A stretch of 64,000 bases of DNA from contig JBEEFW010000021.1 in NCBI GenBank assembly GCA_041166385.1, forward strand, positions 1 through 64,000, written 5' to 3'. The translations under genes were made by a program, and so were the position numbers. The stretch comes from DASUCS01 sp041166385. Lineage in GTDB: Bacteria > Actinomycetota > Acidimicrobiia > Acidimicrobiales > JACDCH01. The notes beneath the pieces are model-generated. The model ran no database searches. It was not told where the DNA came from and worked only from the letters and a program-made list of their open reading frames with translations. Positions 58,445 through 64,000 of the stretch are shown here, piece after piece (positions within the stretch are counted from its first letter, which is position 1; every line of letters starts with the position of its first letter).

Positions 58445-59518
58445 ATGCCAGCGCCCGTCGATTGGGATCTCGCCGAGCGGATCGCGGTGCGAGTCGGGGG
58501 ACGGGAGCCTTTCGCCGAGTCGTACCACTATGCCTCGCTGCTGCCCGACTTCGAGGAGCTGACGGCCGAGGCCGAGGAGCTCGTCTTTGCTGCGACCGGC
58601 CTGCGATCACTGTCAGGACCGGCCCGCGCTCGGGTCACGGATCGCGCTGGATGGGTGCGGGCCAACATCGCGTCGTTCTCGCGATTGCTCCGGCCCCTCA
58701 CCGACAAGCTCGGTGAGCGCATGGGCGACGGCAAGCTCACGCCGGTCGCGCGCCGAGCCACCGGCGCGGAGCTCGGCTTGCTGCTCGGATGGATGAGCAC
58801 GCGGGTCCTTGGTCAGTACGACTTGCTGATCGTCGAAGACGAGAACCCGGAAGACCAGGACATCGTCTACTACGTGGGTCCGAACGTCATTGCGCTCGAG
58901 AAGCGCTTCGCATTCCCCCCGCGCGAGTTCCGGTTGTGGCTGGCCCTGCACGAGGTCACGCACCGGGCGCAGTTCACTGGCGTGCCCTGGTTGCGCGGCC
59001 ACTTCCTGTCGCTGGTCGAGCGCAGCCTCGACACCGTCGAGCCGGATCCCAAACGCTTCATGGTCGCCTTGCGCCGAGTGATCGAGAGCTCGCGCGAAGG
59101 TCGCAGTGCCCTGGAGGACGGCGGGCTCGTCGCGTTGCTCGCCACACCGGAACAGGGTGAATTGCTCCAGCAGATCGGCGGGATGATGAGCCTGCTGGAA
59201 GGGCATGGCGACGTCACCATGGATCGCGCCGGCGCCGGGCTCATCCCGAGCGCCGAGCGCTTCAGCCGAGTGCTGCGGCAACGCCGGCAACAAGGCAGCG
59301 CCATGGCGAAGATCGTGCAGCGGCTGCTCGGCTTCGAGGCGAAGCTCAATCAGTACGAGCAGGGCGAGAAGTTCATCGCGGCAGTGGAGGCCGTAGGCGG
59401 GCCCGAGCTGCTCAACCGCGCGTTTGCCGCTCCGGAGTTGCTCCCGAGCCTGGCTGAGATCCGGGATCCGCAGTCGTGGATCGGGCGGGTCGCTGTCGCG
59501 CGCGCGGCCGCGGTATAG
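58445..59518 (+). CDS. Zinc-dependent metalloprotease, DUF2342 family
   Basis: A 357-residue protein of the DUF2342 family, which actinomycetes often list as F420-linked. The family marker is HEVTHRAQFTGVPWLRGHFL, with a zinc HExxH. ANIASFSRLLRPLTDKLGERM and LLQQIGGMMSLLEGHGDVTMDRAGAGLIPSAERFSRVLRQRRQQGSAMAKIVQRLLGFEAKLNQYEQGEKFI are family-specific helices. No signal peptide or membrane anchor. Substrate is unknown. Next on the strand, 9 bases on, is the response regulator. Confidence 0.92.
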   Translation: MPAPVDWDLAERIAVRVGGREPFAESYHYASLLPDFEELTAEAEELVFAATGLRSLSGPARARVTDRAGWVRANIASFSRLLRPLTDKLGERMGDGKLTPVARRATGAELGLLLGWMSTRVLGQYDLLIVEDENPEDQDIVYYVGPNVIALEKRFAFPPREFRLWLALHEVTHRAQFTGVPWLRGHFLSLVERSLDTVEPDPKRFMVALRRVIESSREGRSALEDGGLVALLATPEQGELLQQIGGMMSLLEGHGDVTMDRAGAGLIPSAERFSRVLRQRRQQGSAMAKIVQRLLGFEAKLNQYEQGEKFIAAVEAVGGPELLNRAFAAPELLPSLAEIRDPQSWIGRVAVARAAAV

Positions 59519-59527
59519 GCCCGGCGC

Positions 59528-60283
59528 ATGGCCACGATCCTGATCGTCGACGACGAGCCGGATATCCGGCTGCTCACCAAGCTCAATCTCGAGCGCGACG
59601 GTCACCGCATCGTCACTGCGAGCAACGGGGCCGAGGCGCTGGCCGCGGTACAAGAGGCGCCGCCCGACCTGATCCTGCTCGACGTGATGATGCCGGAAGT
59701 CGACGGCTGGGCCGTGCTCGACCAGCTGAAGGCGCACCTCGGCAAGCCGATCAGCGACATCCCGGTGATCCTGCTCACCGCGCTCGGCAGCCCCCTCGAT
59801 CGGGTCAAGGGCGGTATCGAGGGCGCGGTCCGCTACATGACGAAGCCCATCGACCTCGACGAGCTCCGCAACGCGGTGACCGAGGCGTTGAACGCGCCGG
59901 AGAACACGCAGCGCCGGAAGGCGCAAGGCAAGGCTCTCGAGATGCTGGCCCGCATCGAGAGCAACGTGTCGCCGACCGCGGCCGACACCGCGCCGCGCCC
60001 GCGACTCAGCGGGCTCGAGCGCGGCCCGGAGCCGCCGCGGCCGAGCGCGCCGACCGCTGGACAGCAAGCGGCCGCCAACCTCGATCAACTCACCGTGAAG
60101 CAACGCGAGCTGCTCGAGGCGGTGTGGCGGGCGCCAACGGTGATGGAAGCGGCGGCATCGCTGCACATGAGCCGCTCCAACGTCTACTCGAGCCTGCGCC
60201 GTATCAGTCGCAAGCTCGGCACGAAGTCGGTGCGCGAGTTGCTGCACCTCGTGCGCCACGGCGACCTGTTCCCGAAGGAATGA
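59528..60283 (+). CDS. Response regulator with HTH output
   Basis: A 251-residue protein: receiver domain with TILIVDDEPDIRLLTKLNLERDGH, phosphoacceptor Asp in DLILLDVMMPEVDGWAVL, TALGSP and MTKPID (Lys). After a Pro-rich linker (about residues 150-185) comes a helix-turn-helix (VKQRELLEAVWRAPTVMEAAASLHMSRSNVYSSLRRISRKLGTKSVRELLHLV) of the LuxR-like or FIS-like kind. No histidine kinase lies in the window, so it is an orphan. The stop overlaps the tilS start by four bases (ATGA). Confidence 0.9.
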   Translation: MATILIVDDEPDIRLLTKLNLERDGHRIVTASNGAEALAAVQEAPPDLILLDVMMPEVDGWAVLDQLKAHLGKPISDIPVILLTALGSPLDRVKGGIEGAVRYMTKPIDLDELRNAVTEALNAPENTQRRKAQGKALEMLARIESNVSPTAADTAPRPRLSGLERGPEPPRPSAPTAGQQAAANLDQLTVKQRELLEAVWRAPTVMEAAASLHMSRSNVYSSLRRISRKLGTKSVRELLHLVRHGDLFPKE

Positions 60284-61155
60284 CCGACGCGGCGGTCGAT
60301 TCGCTGCTCGCCCGCTGCCGGTTTCCCGCACCTGAGTCGGCGGCGGCCTGCGCGGTGTCGGGCGGCGCGGACTCGCTCGCGCTGCTCGTGCTCGCGTGCG
60401 CGGCAGGCTGTGCCGTGACTGCTGTGCACGTCGACCATGGTCTGCGCGATGGCTCCGATCGTGAGGCGGATGTGGTCGCGGCGGCGGCGCAACGATTCGG
60501 AGCGAGGTTCGAGGCGTGCACGGTCGAGGTCGCCGCCGGGCCGAACGTGGAGGCGCGGGCGCGCGCCGCTCGCTATCGCGTGCTGCCGCCCGACGTGCTC
60601 ACCGGCCACACGGCCGACGATCAAGCGGAGACGGTGTTGCTCAACCTGATGCGAGGCGCCGCGCTCGACGGCCTGCGCGGTATGCCCGCCGAGCGGCGTC
60701 CGTTGATTGGGATTCGCAGGGCCGACACGCATGCGTTGTGCGCGGCGCTCGGGCTCGAACCGGTGAACGATCTGAGCAACGACGATCGATCGCTGCGCCG
60801 CAATCGAGTGCGGCACGAGCTGTTGCCACTGCTCGACTCGATCGCGGCGCGAGATGTGGCCCCGGTGATCGGCCGTCAGGCTGAGCTGCTCGGCGACGAC
60901 GCCGCGCTGCTCGACGCGTTGAGCGAGACGATCGAGCCCACCGACGTGAAGTCGTTGCAGGCGGCGCCTCCACCCCTCGCGCGTCGGGCTGTGCGGGCGT
61001 GGCTGCGCGGCGGCTCCGATGCCGAACACCATCCGCCTGACGCCGCGACGGTCGAGCGGGTGCTGGCGGTCGCGCGCGGCGAGTCGAAGGCTTCGGACAT
61101 CGGCGGCGGACGACGTGTCGTGCGCTCGCACGGACGGCTTACGATCACGCCGTGA
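60280..61155 (+). CDS. tilS: tRNA(Ile)-lysidine synthetase
   Basis: A 291-residue N-type PP-loop ATPase with SGGADSLALLVLACAAGCAVTAVHVDHGLRDGS (PP loop SGGxDS), GHTADDQAETVLLNLMRGAALDGLRGM and NRVRHELLPLL. It makes lysidine at C34 of tRNA-Ile(CAU), so AUA reads as Ile. It is at the short end for TilS and lacks much of the C-terminal domain, as do other actinobacterial forms. Coupled to the response regulator by ATGA and followed by hpt, as usual. Confidence 0.93.
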   Translation: MTDAAVDSLLARCRFPAPESAAACAVSGGADSLALLVLACAAGCAVTAVHVDHGLRDGSDREADVVAAAAQRFGARFEACTVEVAAGPNVEARARAARYRVLPPDVLTGHTADDQAETVLLNLMRGAALDGLRGMPAERRPLIGIRRADTHALCAALGLEPVNDLSNDDRSLRRNRVRHELLPLLDSIAARDVAPVIGRQAELLGDDAALLDALSETIEPTDVKSLQAAPPPLARRAVRAWLRGGSDAEHHPPDAATVERVLAVARGESKASDIGGGRRVVRSHGRLTITP

Positions 61156-61162
61156 TCGATTC

Positions 61163-61681
61163 ATGACGGTTGGCGATGTCGTTGTCGGCGAGGACGAGCT
61201 CAAGGGACGCATCGCTGAGCTGGGCAAGGAGATCACGGCCGACTACGACGGACGGGCCCCCCTGCTCGTCGGTGTCCTCAAGGGCGCCTTCGTCTTCATG
61301 AGCGACCTCGCTCGCCAGATCGATCTGCCGCTCGAGGTCGACTTCATGGCCGTCTCGTCGTACGGGAGCTCGACCAAGACCAGCGGGATCGTGCGGATCG
61401 TCAAGGATCTCGATCTCGACCTCGTCGATCGACACGTGATCATCGTCGAGGACATCGTGGACTCGGGGCTGACGCTGCGGTGGTTGCGCCGGAACCTCGC
61501 TTCGCGCAACCCGACCAGCGTCGAGGTCTGCGCCCTGCTCGTGAAGGACGGCCTGCAGCGCGACGACCCCGACCTCAAGTACGTCGGCTTCCACATCCCG
61601 CCCGATTTCGTGGTCGGCTACGGACTCGATGTGAACCAGCGCCATCGCAATCTCCCGTCGATTCGCCGCTGGGTCGAGTGA
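61163..61681 (+). CDS. hpt: Hypoxanthine phosphoribosyltransferase
   Basis: A 172-residue enzyme that makes IMP or GMP from hypoxanthine or guanine and PRPP. VLKGAFVFMSDLARQIDLPLEVDFMAVSSYG and the PRPP loop HVIIVEDIVDSGLTLRWL are diagnostic, with the flexible loop SSYGSSTKTSG. ATG 61163 is 8 bases after the tilS stop. The order tilS-hpt-ftsH-folE is standard for actinobacteria. Confidence 0.96.
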   Translation: MTVGDVVVGEDELKGRIAELGKEITADYDGRAPLLVGVLKGAFVFMSDLARQIDLPLEVDFMAVSSYGSSTKTSGIVRIVKDLDLDLVDRHVIIVEDIVDSGLTLRWLRRNLASRNPTSVEVCALLVKDGLQRDDPDLKYVGFHIPPDFVVGYGLDVNQRHRNLPSIRRWVE

Positions 61682-61733
61682 CCTTCGAGCGGAAAGGAAA
61701 CCCGGCGCGGACGGCCGGTAGCCTCTCGGGGCC

Positions 61734-63701
61734 GTGAAGAAGCGCCTTTCCCGCCCGCTCGTCCTGTATCTCGCCATTGCCGTGCTGGCATTGGTCGTCG
61801 GCACGACATGGCTGCGCAGCGGCGACGGGCCGAAGAAGCTCTCGCTCGACGAGTTCGAAACCCAGCTGGCCGACGGCGGTGTGGCTGACGCCACCGTCAA
61901 GGACCAGGACCATCGCGTCACGGGCAAGCTGCGCGACGGCACCTCGTACACCGTGTCGTACCCGGAGCAGTACGCCGATGAGCTCACGACCGAGATCACC
62001 GGTGCCCACGTCAAGATCGATGTCGACCAGCAGAAGGAGTCCTTGTGGCTCTCGCTGTTGTTCACGATCCTGCCGATCCTGCTCCTGGTCGGGTTCTTCT
62101 TCCTGATCATGAATTCGATGCAGGGCGGCGGTCGCGTGCTGCAGTTCGGCAAAGCGCGGGCGAAACAGCACGGCGACGCCAACGTGCAGGTCACCTTCGC
62201 CGACGTCGCCGGGTGCGACGAAGCCGTGGAGGAGCTGCAAGAGATCAAGGAGTTCCTCGAGAACCCGGCCCGGTTCCAGGCGATGGGCGCCAAGATCCCG
62301 AAGGGCGTGCTGCTGTACGGGCCGCCGGGGACGGGCAAGACGTTGCTCGCCCGCGCGGTCGCCGGTGAAGCCGGCGTGCCGTTCTTCTCCATCTCCGGCT
62401 CCGACTTCGTCGAGATGTTCGTCGGCGTCGGTGCCAGCCGTGTGCGCGACCTCTTCGACCAAGCCAAGCAAACGGCTCCGGCGATCGTGTTCGTCGACGA
62501 GATCGACGCCGTCGGCCGCCACCGCGGGGCCGGGCTCGGCGGTGGTCACGACGAGCGGGAGCAGACGCTCAACCAGTTGCTCGTCGAGATGGATGGTTTC
62601 GACCCGCGAGCGGGGGTCATCCTCATCGCGGCCACGAACCGTCCCGACATCCTCGACCCCGCGCTGCTGCGCCCCGGTCGCTTCGACCGCCAGATCGTCG
62701 TCGACAAACCCGACATCGTGGGGCGCACCGACATCCTCGAGGTGCACGCCAAGGGCAAGCCGTTGGCCGAGGGTGTGAACCTCCTGACGCTCGCCAAGCG
62801 CACGCCCGGTTTCACGGGCGCCGATCTCGCGAATCTCCTGAACGAAGCCGCGCTGCTGTCGGCCCGTCGCGAGCTCTCGCAGATCGGCATGATGCAGCTC
62901 GAGGAAGCCATCGACCGCGTACTCGCCGGACCCGAGCGCCGGTCCCGCGTGATGAGCGAGGCGGAGAAGCGCGTCATCGCGTACCACGAGGCCGGCCATG
63001 CGCTCGTCGCGCACGTCATGCCCGAGGGCGACAACGTGCACAAGGTGTCGATCGTGTCGCGCGGTCGGGCGCTCGGTCTCACGTGGTTCCTGCCCGAGGA
63101 TCGCTACACCCACAGCCGGGCGCAACTACGCGCCCAGATGGCGTCCGCGCTCGGCGGTCGCTCGGCTGAGGAGCTGGTGTTCGGTGAGATCACCACCGGC
63201 GCGGCCAACGACATCGAGAAGTGCACCGAGATCGCCAAGGCGATGGTCACGCAGTACGGCATGAGTGCGGTACTCGGGCCGCGCAAGTTCGGTCAGCCCG
63301 ATGGCGAGGTGTTCATGGGGCGCGATCAGGGCAACCAGCGCGACTATTCCGACGATGTGGCCAGCCAGATCGACACCGAAGTCAACATGCTCATCGAGCA
63401 GGCGCACGACGAAGCGCACGCGATCCTCATTGCGCACCGGGCCACGCTCGACGCGCTGGCCGGTGCGCTCATCGAGCGCGAGACGGTCGACGATGCTGAG
63501 CTTGCAGAGCTGTTCAAAGACATGGAGAAGTGGGAAGGTCCGCCGTCGGCGGCGCCGGCGCCATCACCTCCGCCCGCTCCTCCGGAGACCGTGATCCCGG
63601 TGCCCGTGGCCGAGCCCGTGCCCGCGCAGGTTGTTCCCGTGTCCGCGCTGCAGCGCATCGGCCGCGCATGGCGTCGAGCACCGCGACCGAGTGCGCCGTG
63701 A
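61734..63701 (+). CDS. ftsH: ATP-dependent zinc metalloprotease FtsH
   Basis: A 655-residue membrane AAA+ protease starting at GTG 61734. Membrane segments at about residues 6-22 and 104-126 flank the periplasmic domain. Walker A is GPPGTGKT (near 197); Walker B is VFVDEID; then RPGRFDRQI of the SRH region, and the zinc site HEAGH near 418. The last 50 residues are Pro-rich (SAAPAPSPPPAPPETV). It digests membrane and stress proteins. The stop shares GTGA with folE. Confidence 0.97.
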   Translation: MKKRLSRPLVLYLAIAVLALVVGTTWLRSGDGPKKLSLDEFETQLADGGVADATVKDQDHRVTGKLRDGTSYTVSYPEQYADELTTEITGAHVKIDVDQQKESLWLSLLFTILPILLLVGFFFLIMNSMQGGGRVLQFGKARAKQHGDANVQVTFADVAGCDEAVEELQEIKEFLENPARFQAMGAKIPKGVLLYGPPGTGKTLLARAVAGEAGVPFFSISGSDFVEMFVGVGASRVRDLFDQAKQTAPAIVFVDEIDAVGRHRGAGLGGGHDEREQTLNQLLVEMDGFDPRAGVILIAATNRPDILDPALLRPGRFDRQIVVDKPDIVGRTDILEVHAKGKPLAEGVNLLTLAKRTPGFTGADLANLLNEAALLSARRELSQIGMMQLEEAIDRVLAGPERRSRVMSEAEKRVIAYHEAGHALVAHVMPEGDNVHKVSIVSRGRALGLTWFLPEDRYTHSRAQLRAQMASALGGRSAEELVFGEITTGAANDIEKCTEIAKAMVTQYGMSAVLGPRKFGQPDGEVFMGRDQGNQRDYSDDVASQIDTEVNMLIEQAHDEAHAILIAHRATLDALAGALIERETVDDAELAELFKDMEKWEGPPSAAPAPSPPPAPPETVIPVPVAEPVPAQVVPVSALQRIGRAWRRAPRPSAP

Positions 63702-64000
63702 GCGAAGCGGAACGCGTCTCGCGGTTGCCCTTGCCGGCGGCGGTCGACAAGCCCCGCATTGAGCGCGCCGTACGCGAGATCCTCGAAGCGATCGGTGAGG
63801 ACCCAGAGCGCGAAGGTCTGATCGACACGCCCGCGCGTGTTGCGCGCATGTACGAAGAGATCTTCGAAGGCATGCGCGTCGATCCTTCGGAGTACCTGCA
63901 GACGCAGTTCGAAACCGATCACGACGAGATGGTGATGGTTCGCGACATCCCGATGTACTCGGCCTGTGAGCATCATCTGCTGCCGTGGATCGGCAAGGCG
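63698..64000 (+). CDS. folE: GTP cyclohydrolase I, N-terminal part (runs off window)
   Basis: The open frame starts at GTG 63698, overlapping the ftsH stop by four bases, and reaches the end of the window with 101 residues. RIERAVREILEAIGEDPEREGLIDTPARVARMYEEIFEGM and VRDIPMYSACEHHLLPWIGKA are the GCH-I signature, with zinc Cys and His in SACEHH. It starts folate synthesis, and the rest lies downstream. Firm. Confidence 0.96.
   Translation, partial: MSEAERVSRLPLPAAVDKPRIERAVREILEAIGEDPEREGLIDTPARVARMYEEIFEGMRVDPSEYLQTQFETDHDEMVMVRDIPMYSACEHHLLPWIGKA

Noticed and set aside
58613..60331. 572-codon minus-strand frame over the metalloprotease and response regulator
   Set aside because: No recognisable motif; both genes on the plus strand are secure.

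Overview
This 64 kb window is high-GC chromosomal DNA from an actinomycete (Actinomycetota). The evidence is a SigR/RsrA-type ECF sigma and zinc anti-sigma pair, a mycothiol-dependent maleylpyruvate isomerase homologue, F420/flavin LLM oxidoreductases, a DUF222-HNH (13E12-like) gene with an actinobacterial SOS box, many GTG starts, and the order tilS-hpt-ftsH-folE. Acidimicrobiia is my best guess for the class, but that is inference. There are no rRNA genes, insertion sequences or CRISPR arrays. Coding density is high, and many same-strand neighbours share 1-8 bases at stop/start (ATGA, GTGA, TGATG), which suggests translational coupling.

Layout. 1-2120: the 3' part of an RtcB RNA ligase gene, a 12-bp hairpin, then a packed array of ten readable tRNA genes (Thr, Phe, Ile, Val, His, Met, Ala, a short-variable-arm CAG tRNA, Pro, Gln). 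An antisense DUF3291 gene interrupts the array. Several of the tRNAs are structurally odd. 2158-15521: a pseudo-receiver protein; an SOS-controlled HNH endonuclease; an ATP-grasp / alpha-E / transglutaminase operon; assorted enzymes; a small MazF-like toxin-antitoxin pair; a thiolase-like gene. 15547-35232: scattered metabolic and regulatory genes, including AlkB, two sulfotransferases, AarF, tandem hexapeptide-repeat protein, CoA-transferase, ArsR and TetR units with visible operators, and a second copy of the pseudo-receiver protein divergent from a PEP-utilizing enzyme.

35298-39521 is a four-gene coupled operon: DegT aminotransferase, Gfo/Idh dehydrogenase, ceramidase-like protein and PhyH dioxygenase. 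No known pathway is obvious. 39607-45502 is a histidine-degradation operon (hutH-hutU-hutF-hutI). Its last gene, coupled to hutI, encodes a peptide-deformylase-type protein, and the hutG gene that the HutF route requires is not in the window. 45539-48495 holds a tryptophanase-family operon with a cupin and a VOC protein.

48541-55979: DUF1990 and MerR divergent pair, a cell-wall amidase, a small-molecule kinase / LLM pair, and a GGDEF-EAL c-di-GMP protein. 56155-64000 is housekeeping: small proteins, a ferritin-like protein, sigma/anti-sigma genes, a 42-residue membrane protein, a DUF2342 metalloprotease, a response regulator, tilS, hpt, ftsH and the start of folE.

Most unusual points: (1) RtcB beside a degenerate tRNA array; (2) the deformylase in the hut operon; (3) two related, covarying 19-bp hairpins placed exactly between convergent genes; (4) the DegT/Gfo-Idh/ceramidase/PhyH operon; (5) two promoter-like TTGTCACAC-N8-TA-N3-T elements resembling the actinobacterial RecA-independent DNA-damage promoter.
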